The notes under the pieces are model-generated. The model was not told the DNA's origin, did not search any database, and worked only from the letters and a program-made list of their open reading frames with translations. The position numbers and the translations under genes were made by a program. A DNA stretch of 64,000 nt from an uncultured Candidatus Saccharibacteria bacterium. GTDB lineage: Bacteria > Patescibacteriota > Saccharimonadia > Saccharimonadales > Saccharimonadaceae. The stretch is from contig CAMIHP010000005.1 of the NCBI GenBank assembly GCA_946222005.1, forward strand, positions 1 through 64,000. Direction: 5' to 3'. Positions 27,458 through 36,761 of the stretch are shown here, in pieces (within the stretch, counting starts at the first letter, position 1; every line of letters starts with the position of its first letter).

Positions 27458-29921
27458 TCGTCAGCTCCCCTTTTCGTACTCCAACTGTCAAGACCGACCC
27501 TTTGGTGTAGTGACGGGCCAAAATTCCCTCTGCAAGGCGATGTTCCAGCTCGTCCTCAATCGTACGCCGCAGCGGCCGCGCCCCAAAGGTGCGGCTGTAG
27601 CCCTGAGCGATCAACCGTCGCTTTGCCGCTGGCAACACCTTAACGGCAAGGCTCTGGCGCGCCAAACGCCGATTAAGCTCGGCAATCTGCAAGTCGAATA
27701 TCTTCCCAACCTCTGGCTTAGTAAGTGGGCGGAAGGTGATGATTGCATCAAACCGGTTGATTAGCTCCGGCCGCATGAATCGCTCCAGTGCCTCACGAGT
27801 ATATGACTCATTGCGTCGCTGCTGCTGTGCTGTATCGTCCTCGTCGGCTAGTTTGGCCTGGAAGCCGAGGCTGCGATTGTGCTGCATTTTATCTGCACCG
27901 AGATTGCTAGTAAGGATGATGATCGTGTTACGGAAGCTCACAACACGGCCGGTCGAGTCAGTCAGTGTGCCATCTTCAAGGAGCTGCAGCAACATCTGGA
28001 AGATATCGGGGTGAGCCTTTTCGATTTCATCAAACAACACCACACTATAGGGTTGACGCCGCACCTTATCTGTCAATTTGCCGCCATCGTCGTAGCCTAC
28101 ATAGCCAGCAGGCGCACCAACAAGTCGGCTCGCGGTATGCTTCTCGCCAAACTCACTCATATCGATCTTAATCAGCGCGTCGTCTGAACCGAATACCTCA
28201 CGAGCAAGCACGCGCGCCAGCTCGGTCTTGCCGACACCAGTTGGCCCCATAAAGACAAAGCTACCGATCGGCCGCTGGCTGCTCGCCACCCCACTACGAC
28301 TGCGCCGAATAGCACGAGCAACTTTGCCAACCGCTTCTTCTTGACCAATCAGATATTTGCCAAGGTGTTTCTCAAGATTACGCAGGAGCTTCGCCTCACT
28401 TGTGCGGACTTTCTCAACCGGGATGTGTGTCATTACAGCAATGGCATGAGCAATATTATCCTCGGTGAGCACCAGTGGAGTTTTGCGACTTTGCTCGCGG
28501 CGGGCCTGCTCGAGTTGGTCAGTCAATTGGCTAATGCGCTGCTTATACAGAGCAGCACGCTCGTAGTCTTCTGCTGCCACGGCGTCTTCCATCTTCTCAT
28601 TGAGTGCTTTGAGCTCACGGACATACTCGCGCTGCTTGCTTGGCTTGTGCCCCTTCTTGACGCGCACTAGCGCTGCTGCTTCGTCGATGACATCAATCGC
28701 CTTGTCGGGCATAAAGCGGTCAGCCACATAGCGGTCACTCATATACACTGCTGACTCGATCACATCATCGCTAATCTTCACCCCATGGTGCTTCTCGTAG
28801 TAGCTGCGCAGCCCCTTGAGGATTGCTACCGTATCCTTCACACTTGGCTCCTTAACGAGCACTGTCTGGAAGCGACGCTCAAGCGCACTATCTTTCTCGA
28901 TATGCTTGCGATATTCCTCCAGCGTCGTCGCACCAATGAGGTGCAGCTCACCTCGGGCTAGCGCTGGCTTGAGGATATTAGCTGCGTCCATTGCCCCGCC
29001 CTCTGCTGAGCCAGCTCCTACAAGCATGTGTAATTCATCGATAAAGGCAATGATGTTGCCCTGCTTGGTAATCTCGCGAATCAGTGCCGTCAGCCGCTCC
29101 TCGAACTGCCCCCGATACTTAGTACCAGCGACAATCGCCGTCATATCGAGCATAACTACTCGCTTGTCGAGCAAATTATCTGGCACATCCTCGCGGACAA
29201 TCCGCTGCGCGAGGCCCTCAACGATGGCCGTCTTACCTACCCCTGGCTCACCCAGCAAGACGGGGTTGTTCTTGGTACGACGGCTGAGGATCGTCACAAG
29301 GCGCTCGGTCTCGCGCGCTCGCCCTACCACAGTATCGAGCTCACCATCGGCCGCCTTAGCCGTGAGATCAATGCTGTATTTGCTGAGGGCACTGCCACCG
29401 CGCGGCATTGGCCGCCGCTTCGTGTCGGTACGGGTGCTCGTGCCACCACGGCTCTCTTCGCGCATATCATCAAAGTGAGCTTCGAGGTTGCGGACGATCG
29501 CCTCGGTATCTGCCCCCATCTCGCGTAGCAGTACGGTTGCGCGGGCGTTATTTTGCTTGAGCAAGCTATAGAGAATATGCTCTGTACCGAGCTCATCATG
29601 CTCATACTCCTTCGCAATTTCCCACCCCATCCGGAGCGTCAGTAGAGCTGTCTCAGACAGGCCAGTTGCCCCGCCAGTTCGCACCGTAATACTCTTGAGC
29701 GGCTGCAGGTGGAGTGAGTCCTCCGCCCGGCGCAGTGTAATACCAGCATCGGCCAGTACCTTGGTGCCGAGACTGGCGCTTTGGCTCAGGATGCCAAGGA
29801 GCAGGTGTTCGGTGCCAATATAAGGGTTACCGTATCCACGGGCAATTGCGTCAGCGTACTGGACACTCAGGCGAGCATCGTCACTCAAATGACTAATAAA
29901 ATCTGCAAAATCATCTTCCAT
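27432..29921 (-). CDS. clpC: ClpC-type AAA+ unfoldase
   Basis: 829 aa from the ATG at 29921, which has GGAGG 5 nt upstream. The in-frame ATG at 29990 lies inside the promoter/operator and is rejected. Two Clp_N repeats are followed by D1 with GEPGVGKT, a UVR-type middle segment (ALNEKMEDAVAAEDYERAALY), and D2 with GPTGVGKTELARVLA and FDEIEKAHPDIFQ. ClpC unfolds proteins for ClpP. The perfect CIRCE operator shows HrcA control, so the gene belongs to the heat-shock regulon. Confidence 0.95.
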   Translation of the reverse strand: MEDDFADFISHLSDDARLSVQYADAIARGYGNPYIGTEHLLLGILSQSASLGTKVLADAGITLRRAEDSLHLQPLKSITVRTGGATGLSETALLTLRMGWEIAKEYEHDELGTEHILYSLLKQNNARATVLLREMGADTEAIVRNLEAHFDDMREESRGGTSTRTDTKRRPMPRGGSALSKYSIDLTAKAADGELDTVVGRARETERLVTILSRRTKNNPVLLGEPGVGKTAIVEGLAQRIVREDVPDNLLDKRVVMLDMTAIVAGTKYRGQFEERLTALIREITKQGNIIAFIDELHMLVGAGSAEGGAMDAANILKPALARGELHLIGATTLEEYRKHIEKDSALERRFQTVLVKEPSVKDTVAILKGLRSYYEKHHGVKISDDVIESAVYMSDRYVADRFMPDKAIDVIDEAAALVRVKKGHKPSKQREYVRELKALNEKMEDAVAAEDYERAALYKQRISQLTDQLEQARREQSRKTPLVLTEDNIAHAIAVMTHIPVEKVRTSEAKLLRNLEKHLGKYLIGQEEAVGKVARAIRRSRSGVASSQRPIGSFVFMGPTGVGKTELARVLAREVFGSDDALIKIDMSEFGEKHTASRLVGAPAGYVGYDDGGKLTDKVRRQPYSVVLFDEIEKAHPDIFQMLLQLLEDGTLTDSTGRVVSFRNTIIILTSNLGADKMQHNRSLGFQAKLADEDDTAQQQRRNESYTREALERFMRPELINRFDAIITFRPLTKPEVGKIFDLQIAELNRRLARQSLAVKVLPAAKRRLIAQGYSRTFGARPLRRTIEDELEHRLAEGILARHYTKGSVLTVGVRKGELTIDARSEKA

Positions 29922-29961
29922 GTCGTCCTCCAAAATCTGTGGCCGAAAAGCCACCCTACTC

Positions 29962-29990
29962 AGTATACGCTGCTTATTAGCACTCGTCAA
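29962..29990 (-). promoter_or_regulatory. clpC promoter
   Basis: -35 TTGACG (minus strand, 29985-29990), 17-bp spacer, -10 TATACT (29962-29967). The -35 box lies within the CIRCE element, so repressor binding would block polymerase. Confidence 0.85.
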
Positions 29991-30003
29991 GGTGGAGTGC
30001 TAA
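29977..30003. promoter_or_regulatory. CIRCE element (HrcA operator)
   Basis: TTAGCACTC (29977-29985), 9-nt spacer, GAGTGCTAA (29995-30003). All 18 arm bases match the consensus. Confidence 0.96.
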
Positions 30004-30013
30004 TAATATACAA

Positions 30014-30039
30014 AACCCTACTCTATTATGAGTAGGGTT
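30014..30039 (-). terminator. nusA terminator
   Basis: 10-bp stem AACCCTACTC/GAGTAGGGTT with a 6-nt loop. On the minus strand it is followed by TTG and AT-rich sequence. It separates nusA from the clpC promoter. Confidence 0.75.
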
Positions 30040-30063
30040 GGCGTGTCGCAGCGCTTTGCAATT

Positions 30064-31179
30064 TTACGCTTGGTTTTCAATGGCGCTAAAGAGATCATCC
30101 TCGATGTTCTTGCGTGGCTTGCGCTCGGCAGGCTGGCTTGCTGCTGTCTCGATATCAAGCTCAAAGCCCGTAAGGCGGCTCGCCAGGCGGACATTCTGCC
30201 CACTACGGCCAATCGCGATCGACTGCTGGTCTTCCGTCACATATACCTTGGCGTGCTTGTGCTCGCGGTCAATCTCGACCCGCACTACCTCAGCAGGGCT
30301 GAGGGCGTTGCGAATGTACGTGTCGGTGTTTTCGTCGTACATAATGATGTCGATCTTTTCTTGGTCGCCAATCTCATTAACAACGGCGTTGACCCGCGTG
30401 CCATGCCCACCAACAAAGGTACCAACCGGGTCAATCCCCGGCACCGTACTCAGAACGGCTAGCTTGGTGCGGCGACCTGCTTCGCGAGCGATCCCCTTAA
30501 TCTCAACCGCCCCTGTCTCGAGCTCTGGTACCTCTTGGCGGAAGAGATACTCGATGAAGGCTTCGTTGCCGCGACTAAGAATGAGCTGCGGGCCACGATT
30601 GTCGCGCTCGATATCCTTGATGAATACCTTGATGCGGCTGCCTGGCACGTAGCGCTCGCCTTGGATTTGCTCGCTCTGCGGCAAAATGCCAGTTGCCTTG
30701 CCCAGTTCAACCCGCACGACGCGCGGCTCAACCCGCTGAACAATACCCGTCACAACCGTACCAATCTTGTCTTCGAACTCTGCAAGCACTACCTCGCGCT
30801 CAGCTTCGCGCAAGCGCTGCAATACCACCTGCTTGGCAGTCTGAGCCGCCACACGACCAAAGCTCGTCACATTATGCGTCTCCTCAACGGTACCGCCCAG
30901 CTCAGCATCGGGGTTTGTCGCCCGTGCTTCTTCTAGGCTGACCTCTGTCGATGGAAAGTTAACTTCCTCAACGATCTCACGAATGACAAACACCTTGGCG
31001 GTGCCGTCGTTGAGGTTAAGCTCTGCCCGAACGTTTTGGTCGCGCTCGCCATTGTCGCGGCGCCAGGCGGCAGCAATCGCTTGCTCGATCACACCCAGGA
31101 CAGTCTCCTCAGGCAAGTTCTTTTCGTCAGCAATTGTGCGCAAGGCTAACGTAAGCTGCTTAATATTAAGGTCTTCCAT
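30064..31179 (-). CDS. nusA: Transcription termination/antitermination factor NusA
   Basis: 371 aa. The N-terminal polymerase-binding domain (1-130) is followed by an S1 domain (about 131-200, starting GTVVTGIVQRVEPRVVRVEL). KH1 and KH2 include RREAGRRTKLAVLS-like, GTFVGGHGTRVNAVVNE and QQSIAIGRSGQNVRLASRL. The E. coli-type C-terminal acidic repeats are absent, as in most non-proteobacteria. AAAGGAG precedes the ATG. Usually next to rimP and infB, it stands without them here. Confidence 0.95.
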   Translation of the reverse strand: MEDLNIKQLTLALRTIADEKNLPEETVLGVIEQAIAAAWRRDNGERDQNVRAELNLNDGTAKVFVIREIVEEVNFPSTEVSLEEARATNPDAELGGTVEETHNVTSFGRVAAQTAKQVVLQRLREAEREVVLAEFEDKIGTVVTGIVQRVEPRVVRVELGKATGILPQSEQIQGERYVPGSRIKVFIKDIERDNRGPQLILSRGNEAFIEYLFRQEVPELETGAVEIKGIAREAGRRTKLAVLSTVPGIDPVGTFVGGHGTRVNAVVNEIGDQEKIDIIMYDENTDTYIRNALSPAEVVRVEIDREHKHAKVYVTEDQQSIAIGRSGQNVRLASRLTGFELDIETAASQPAERKPRKNIEDDLFSAIENQA

Positions 31180-31353
31180 ATTATATACTCCTTTCTATGA
31201 AAAACTCCGACCTGCCGGCCGGATATCTACCCATCAGTGTAGCGGATCATACGAGGGATGTCAAATGATTCTTAATAATATAACTCGCAAAACCTTCACT
31301 CTGCCTACATTATCCCCTTCTACCCCTCACTCATCCGATGAAGTAGTGAATTC

Positions 31354-31989
31354 TTATTCAACAATCGTCAACACATCACGGAGGTCGGCGATAACCCATC
31401 GTGCGTGCCTAGCAGCGGGTGAGTCAGCAAAGGTTACTCCATTACCCGTCGCGGCAAAGAGTGGTACGTCGTTCGATCCATCGCCCACCACCAAGCAGTC
31501 ACTCAGCGAGACCTGCTGCTCGGCAGCTAGCTCGCGGAGCTGCTGTAGCTTGGCTGCTGCATCGTTATCTGGCGCATCAATCTGGCACAGCATGTCGTGA
31601 TCATCAAAGATAAAATGATTGCTCGCGCGCCAAAGTGCGACGCCAAGCTGATCTGCTACCATGCTCACCAAGATATCCATCGCACCAGAGTTGATGGCCA
31701 CGCGGTAACCCCGCGCTTGAAGCGCTGCAACAACCATCTGGGCGTGCGGCATGTAGGTATATTGGCTAAGGATGCGCTGCACCACCACGCGGCGACAGTC
31801 GCCCCGTTGCCGATACCGCTGCAACAACCAGGCTTGACCTTCGGCATCGGTTATCCCACCCTGGGCGGCACGCGCCATCAAGGCAGCATCTTCTTCTGGT
31901 GTGATGCCCATGGTCAGATTGAGATTGCGCCAGGAGTTGTCGCGAATCAAGGTGTGGTTGAGATCAAATACGATAAGCTTCGGTTGCAT
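31354..31989 (-). CDS. SerB-like HAD-superfamily phosphatase with altered motif I
   Basis: 211 aa. The ATG at 31989 overlaps the TAA of the nuclease gene (TAATG), so they are coupled. Motif I is FDLNHTL where most phosphatases have DxDxT, so the Asp+2 general acid is Asn. Motif II INSGAMDIL and motif IV GDGSNDVPLF are normal for phosphoserine-phosphatase-type proteins. Loss of Asp+2 usually slows hydrolysis of the phospho-enzyme, so substrate or role may have changed. Confidence 0.7.
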   Translation of the reverse strand: MQPKLIVFDLNHTLIRDNSWRNLNLTMGITPEEDAALMARAAQGGITDAEGQAWLLQRYRQRGDCRRVVVQRILSQYTYMPHAQMVVAALQARGYRVAINSGAMDILVSMVADQLGVALWRASNHFIFDDHDMLCQIDAPDNDAAAKLQQLRELAAEQQVSLSDCLVVGDGSNDVPLFAATGNGVTFADSPAARHARWVIADLRDVLTIVE

Positions 31990-32666
31990 TAGCCAGGCAC
32001 TCCCTGCCCAGGACACGTAGCGAGGACGCGCTGCATGGCGGCTTTTTCGCCTGTGGTGATCCAGAGGTGATATTTGCGCTTAACGGCAATCTGCCGGGCA
32101 ACATACTGGCATCGAAACGGCTTATGGCTAGGCAGCCACGTCGCAGCATCGCCATCGCCCTTTTGCTGGTTGGCTGGGCCATCAACCGCCAGAAGCTCAA
32201 GTGGATCATTGGCAAGCTGCTGCCGCTGCTCGCTACTGAGCTGCTGTGCACCGGTTTGCCAGGCATTGCTGAGAGCTACAACGTGGTCGATCTGCACTGC
32301 AGTACTCGTGCCGCTCCCTCGCTGGAAGGTGATGCGCTTGCCTGTGTATGGGTCGTCGAGCTGACCACTCGCTACTTTGCAATTACCACTCACCACCGCC
32401 TGCTTGAGGTCGCGCGCGAGGATGATATTGCGCGTATCACAGCCACTCGTCGTTGCCCAGCCCGCACCAAATTGGCTACGCGCATACCCAGTCTTAGGTG
32501 CACGACCCTTAACGGGCAATGCCTCCAGTGCTACTAGCGCCTCGCCGTTACCCTGTGGCGAGTGGCTTGACTGCGCTAACTGCCACGCTGCATATATCGC
32601 GAGCGCAACAATGATAAGGCCAGCTAGCAAAAACATCGTGATGACGCGGCGACGGCGATATTCCAT
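31989..32666 (-). CDS. Membrane-anchored or secreted DUF1524 (GmrSD/HNH-like) nuclease
   Basis: 225 aa. MEYRRRRV plus a membrane segment (about 9-28) is followed by a domain with RSQFGAGWA, CDTRNIILARDL, YTGKRITF, VQIDHVVALSNAW (the DHVV catalytic His-Asp), NDPLELLAVDGPANQQKGD and WLPSHKPFRCQYVARQ. This is the DUF1524 family of HNH nucleases that are often exported. In an organism lacking nucleotide synthesis it may digest environmental or host DNA. The ATG at 32666 lies 6 nt after TATGAT. Confidence 0.85.
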   Translation of the reverse strand: MEYRRRRVITMFLLAGLIIVALAIYAAWQLAQSSHSPQGNGEALVALEALPVKGRAPKTGYARSQFGAGWATTSGCDTRNIILARDLKQAVVSGNCKVASGQLDDPYTGKRITFQRGSGTSTAVQIDHVVALSNAWQTGAQQLSSEQRQQLANDPLELLAVDGPANQQKGDGDAATWLPSHKPFRCQYVARQIAVKRKYHLWITTGEKAAMQRVLATCPGQGVPG

Positions 32667-32672
32667 AGTTAT

Positions 32673-32678
32673 ATCATA
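32673..32678 (-). promoter_or_regulatory. -10 box of leaderless nuclease promoter
   Basis: TATGAT on the minus strand, 6 nt before the ATG at 32666, no Shine-Dalgarno. Confidence 0.55.
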
Positions 32679-32819
32679 GCATAGGGTCAATTTTGATAAG
32701 CTTGTACGCCCCATAATGACGGAGCTAGAAGAGGGGCGACACTGAGAAACGAGGTTGAAAATTGAGATCCACCACCAGATATCTCCAGCAGCAATATAGC
32801 GAGCAGTGCCTAATTCCGG

Positions 32820-32825
32820 TATACT
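32820..32825 (+). promoter_or_regulatory. -10 box of leaderless pepN promoter
   Basis: TATACT preceded by GG, 6 nt before the ATG at 32832, no Shine-Dalgarno. Confidence 0.6.
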
Positions 32826-32831
32826 AGTTTT

Positions 32832-35357
32832 ATGCAACAGGTTACTCATCTCATCGACTTTTTTATACCAACTCACTATCAGCTGGCGCTGGATATTGAT
32901 CGCCAGCAGCGGCACTTCACAGGGCAAGTGACAATCACTGGCGAGACAACGCAGGTCGATATGCCGATCAAGCTCCACACCAAAGACCTCACGATCACCA
33001 GCGCAACGATCGACGGCCAGCCAGCCTCTGTGGAGCATAGTGAGGACGAGGTCTCACTGCACGTGCCAACGCTAAGTACTGACACTCACACCATCACCCT
33101 CGCCTACGAAGCAGCGATTACTGACTCACTCCACGGTCTCTACCCCTGTTATTATCAGCATGATGGTGTGAAGAAAGAATTGCTTATGACGCAGTTCGAG
33201 AGTCATCATGCGCGCGAGGTCTTCCCGTGTGTTGATGAGCCTGCCGCCAAAGCGACCTTCGACATAACCGTCACAACTGAGCCGGGCATCACGGTGCTTA
33301 GCAATATGCCCGTCCAGTCGCAGCAGGAAGCAGATGGTCGACTCACCACTACCTTTGCCCAGACGCCGCGCATGAGCACCTACCTGGTGGCACTCGTGAT
33401 GGGTGAGTTGCAGCACATCACTGGCCAGACAAAGGATGACGTGGAAGTGTCCGTCTGGGCCACGCCAGCGCAAGCCCCCGCCAGTCTCGATTTCGCCCTT
33501 GAGCATGCCATCCGCTCGATTGAGTTCTTTAATGAGTACTTCGACACGCCCTACCCCTTGCCTAAGTCCGATCACGTTGCAGTACCAGACTTTAGCAGTG
33601 GTGCGATGGAGAACTGGGGGCTCATTACCTACCGCGAGTCTGCCTTACTAGCCAATCCAACCACGACGACCATTGCCGATAAGCAATACATTGCCACCGT
33701 CATTAGCCACGAGCTCAGCCACCAGTGGTTTGGTAACCTCGTCACGATGAAGTGGTGGGATAACCTCTGGCTCAACGAGAGCTTTGCCAACATGATGGAA
33801 TATCTGGCAGTCGATGCCATCCATCCCGAGTGGTATGTGTGGACGGATTTTTGTAACCACGAGGGCGCGCTGGCCTTTGGCCGTGATGCGATTGATGGCG
33901 TGCAGCCCGTCCAAACAGCTGTTCATCATCCAGATGAAATTAGCACACTCTTTGACGGGGCAATTGTCTACGCCAAGGGTGGGCGCCTCCTCTACATGCT
34001 CATGCATTGGCTGGGCGAAGATGCCTTTCGCACTGGTCTGCAAGCATACTTCGCCACCCATGCCTATAGCAATGCCGAGGGTGATGACCTATGGCACGCG
34101 CTGAGTCAAGCCAGCGGGCGCGATGTTGCTGCACTTATGAACCACTGGATCCGCACTCCTGGCTACCCAGTTGTCACAGCTTCGCTCAGCGGTTCGCAAC
34201 TAGCACTTGAGCAGCAGCGCTTCTTTATTGGCCCACACGCGGCCGATGACACTACCTGGCAGATCCCCCTCCATAGCTCATCACCAGCTATTCCAGCACT
34301 GCTCACCACGCAGCGCACGGTAGTAGAGCGCAGTCTGGATGAGCCAGTCCTTCTTAATCATGGCAACGTCTCGCACTTCATTACGCAGTATGATGACACA
34401 CTGTTAGAGCGTTTGCTTGGCCAAGTGCGGCGCGGTGAGCTATCTGTCGTCGATCGCTCACTCTTACTCACCCAACAGCTGTTACTTGCTCGGAGTGGCC
34501 GCGTATCGAGCGCCAGCTTACTTACCCTCCTTGACGCTTACCGCAATGAGACAGACGAGCATGTCTGGAGCGTGATGTCGTCAGTAGTTGCCCACCTCAA
34601 GCTCTTCGTTGAGCCACATAGCGCTGCCGAGCAGGCACTGCGACAGTTCGTGGGCCAGCTTGCCCAGCAGAGTTATGATCGCCTTGGCTGGAGTGCGCGC
34701 CCTGGTGAGCCTGAGAATGACACCAAGCTGCGATCGACGATCATCGCGCACATGCTCTACAGCGAGCAACCCGCAGTGATTGCCGAGGCGCAGCAGCGCT
34801 ATGCAGCGGGCGGCCTATTGGCTCTCGATAGCGAGCTACGTAGCCTGATTGCCAGTAGCGTTGTCCGCCACAGCCAGCAACCTCAGCAACTAATTGATGA
34901 GCTTCTGGCACACTATCGGGCAACTGCCAGTAGCGACCTACGCCAAGACATCGCCAGCGCCGTGACGAGTACGCGTGACGCCGCAAGTATTCGCAAGCTC
35001 CTTGCTCTCATGATGGATACCGAGACAGTTCGCACCCAAGATACCGTCTTTTGGTTTGTTTACTTGCTGCGCAACCGCGACGCACGCAACGCTACGTGGC
35101 AATGGCTGCAAGATAATTGGCCATGGGTCGAAGAGCACTTCGGCAGCGACAAGAGCTTCGACTACTTCCCACGCTATGCCGGCAACATCCTCGCTTCGCG
35201 CCAACAGCTGGGCGAATACCAGCGTTTCTTTACACCACTGCGCAAGGAGCCAGCCCTTACCCGCGTGATAGATATGGGCATCACAGACATTACTGCCCGC
35301 GTCGAGCTCATCGAGCGCGATGACCCAGTAGTTGTAGCAGCGCTCACGAAGGTGTAG
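32832..35357 (+). CDS. pepN: M1-family aminopeptidase
   Basis: 841 aa. The N-terminal beta domain (1-200) is followed by the catalytic domain with the substrate-binding GAMENWG motif (about 257-263), the zinc motif HELSH (about 293-297) and NESFAN with the third ligand 18 residues on. A long helical ERAP1-like C-terminal domain follows (about 500-841). It trims N-terminal residues from peptides, useful for a cell that imports amino acids. No signal peptide, so cytoplasmic. Confidence 0.95.
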   Translation: MQQVTHLIDFFIPTHYQLALDIDRQQRHFTGQVTITGETTQVDMPIKLHTKDLTITSATIDGQPASVEHSEDEVSLHVPTLSTDTHTITLAYEAAITDSLHGLYPCYYQHDGVKKELLMTQFESHHAREVFPCVDEPAAKATFDITVTTEPGITVLSNMPVQSQQEADGRLTTTFAQTPRMSTYLVALVMGELQHITGQTKDDVEVSVWATPAQAPASLDFALEHAIRSIEFFNEYFDTPYPLPKSDHVAVPDFSSGAMENWGLITYRESALLANPTTTTIADKQYIATVISHELSHQWFGNLVTMKWWDNLWLNESFANMMEYLAVDAIHPEWYVWTDFCNHEGALAFGRDAIDGVQPVQTAVHHPDEISTLFDGAIVYAKGGRLLYMLMHWLGEDAFRTGLQAYFATHAYSNAEGDDLWHALSQASGRDVAALMNHWIRTPGYPVVTASLSGSQLALEQQRFFIGPHAADDTTWQIPLHSSSPAIPALLTTQRTVVERSLDEPVLLNHGNVSHFITQYDDTLLERLLGQVRRGELSVVDRSLLLTQQLLLARSGRVSSASLLTLLDAYRNETDEHVWSVMSSVVAHLKLFVEPHSAAEQALRQFVGQLAQQSYDRLGWSARPGEPENDTKLRSTIIAHMLYSEQPAVIAEAQQRYAAGGLLALDSELRSLIASSVVRHSQQPQQLIDELLAHYRATASSDLRQDIASAVTSTRDAASIRKLLALMMDTETVRTQDTVFWFVYLLRNRDARNATWQWLQDNWPWVEEHFGSDKSFDYFPRYAGNILASRQQLGEYQRFFTPLRKEPALTRVIDMGITDITARVELIERDDPVVVAALTKV

Positions 35358-35385
35358 CGAGGCGCAAACCACGTGCCTGCATTTC

Positions 35386-35405
35386 CCAATACTATTGGCT
35401 TTTTT
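35386..35405 (+). terminator. Possible pepN terminator
   Basis: Short stem CCAAT/ATTGG with a 3-nt loop, then CTTTTTT. Confidence 0.45.
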
Positions 35406-35527
35406 ACAAATGCAACTAATTTGTCAAAAAACAGAGAATTCTTGCACTCTACCGAGTGAAGCAGTAAGAAGGTATAATCGCACAGAAAAAGCTATAGATC
35501 TATGTAGCTTAAGTCACAATACCGTCA

Positions 35528-36502
35528 CTACTCAACAGCTTCAATCCGCACCACCCGCGGTGGGCTGCCACTGGTGGCAATCGCAATAAGCTGGAGGTTC
35601 ATAGTGGTGATGTGCTCGTGGTGCGCGTAGAACCGCGCGGCATAGTGCATTTGGTTGCGCTTCTTGCGGGTAATCGCTGCGAGGCCATCGCCCGCATAAT
35701 CATCCGTGCGATGCTTTACCTCAGCAAAATACAGCGTATCACCACACTTCGAGATAATATCGATCTCACAATATTTCGTCCGCCAGTTGCGCGCCACAAT
35801 CTGATGGCCGCGCTGCTGCAAGGCGTCTGCCGCAGCCGTTTCGCCAGCATGGCCACGTGTAGTCGTCGTATCAGCTTGCTGCGTGGTGTGTGCTTGGTCT
35901 ACTGGGTGAGGACTATCATTGCGGTAATGCTGGAGTGGTTTGAAGCTCAGCCGATGTAGTGGCGTTACTCCATGGGCGGCAATCGCCGCTCGGTGCCGCG
36001 CTGTGCCATAGCCAGCATGTGCCGCAAAGCCATAGCCAGGGTAGAGCACATCTTGCGCGGCCATATACTGGTCGCGCGCTACCTTAGCGATGATCGATGC
36101 TGCCGAAACACTCGGCACCAATGCATCTGCCTTGGGCAGCATCGTGGCGTACCTCTCTAATGCCGTCCCAGCCAAGAAGTTCACTTTGCCGTCGATCACA
36201 ATCTCTGTGAGCGCAATAGCTTTCTCACGGCATTGTTTCTGCACCGCTTCCACCGCTCGCCGCGTTGCTAGGCGGAGGGCTTCGCTCATCCCTACGTCAT
36301 CCAGCTCTGCCGCACTTACCCAGCCAAGCGCATACGCCGCTGCCTGCTCTTGGATAGCTTGGGCAAGCGCTTCACGGCGTTTTTTCGTTAATTTCTTGCT
36401 GTCGTCTAACCCATCAATCGCCGCACCACCCAACACCACTGCGCCAACCACCAGCGGGCCCGCCCATGGCCCGCGCCCAACTTCGTCAATCCCAAGTATC
36501 AT
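35528..36502 (-). CDS. rnhB: RNase HII fused to a YraN (UPF0102) nuclease-like domain
   Basis: 324 aa. Residues 1-200 are RNase HII: GIDEVGRGPWAGP (3-15) with the paired Asp-Glu, VIDGK, and SAASIIAKVARD. After a linker rich in Gln/Thr/Asp (about 205-220), GHAGETAAADALQQRG starts a UPF0102/YraN domain with CEIDII and YFAEVKHRT, the E-D-EVK pattern of restriction-endonuclease-like folds. In many bacteria rnhB and yraN are adjacent separate genes. RNase HII removes ribonucleotides from DNA. YraN is a Holliday-junction-resolvase-like protein of unclear role. Confidence 0.9.
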   Translation of the reverse strand: MILGIDEVGRGPWAGPLVVGAVVLGGAAIDGLDDSKKLTKKRREALAQAIQEQAAAYALGWVSAAELDDVGMSEALRLATRRAVEAVQKQCREKAIALTEIVIDGKVNFLAGTALERYATMLPKADALVPSVSAASIIAKVARDQYMAAQDVLYPGYGFAAHAGYGTARHRAAIAAHGVTPLHRLSFKPLQHYRNDSPHPVDQAHTTQQADTTTTRGHAGETAAADALQQRGHQIVARNWRTKYCEIDIISKCGDTLYFAEVKHRTDDYAGDGLAAITRKKRNQMHYAARFYAHHEHITTMNLQLIAIATSGSPPRVVRIEAVE

Positions 36503-36761
36503 ACTATGATTGTCTCATATTTCATAGCACTATGTATACTGCCGAGCTGCGGGCTAGTTCAGTGCCGCGCTATACCAGCAACCATGCCAAACTATTGAGC
36601 ACCGCTCTGCAGTATGTGATGTATAATATACAACCTTTATCTCTGTTTTTATTCGTATTGCTTGCTGATTTGCCTACTTTCTGTTGCGAGAGCATAACTA
36701 ATCCATTACAATCAAGGCGTACCCTCGGCTTAGCAACTATTACTTCATCATAAGGAGGAAT

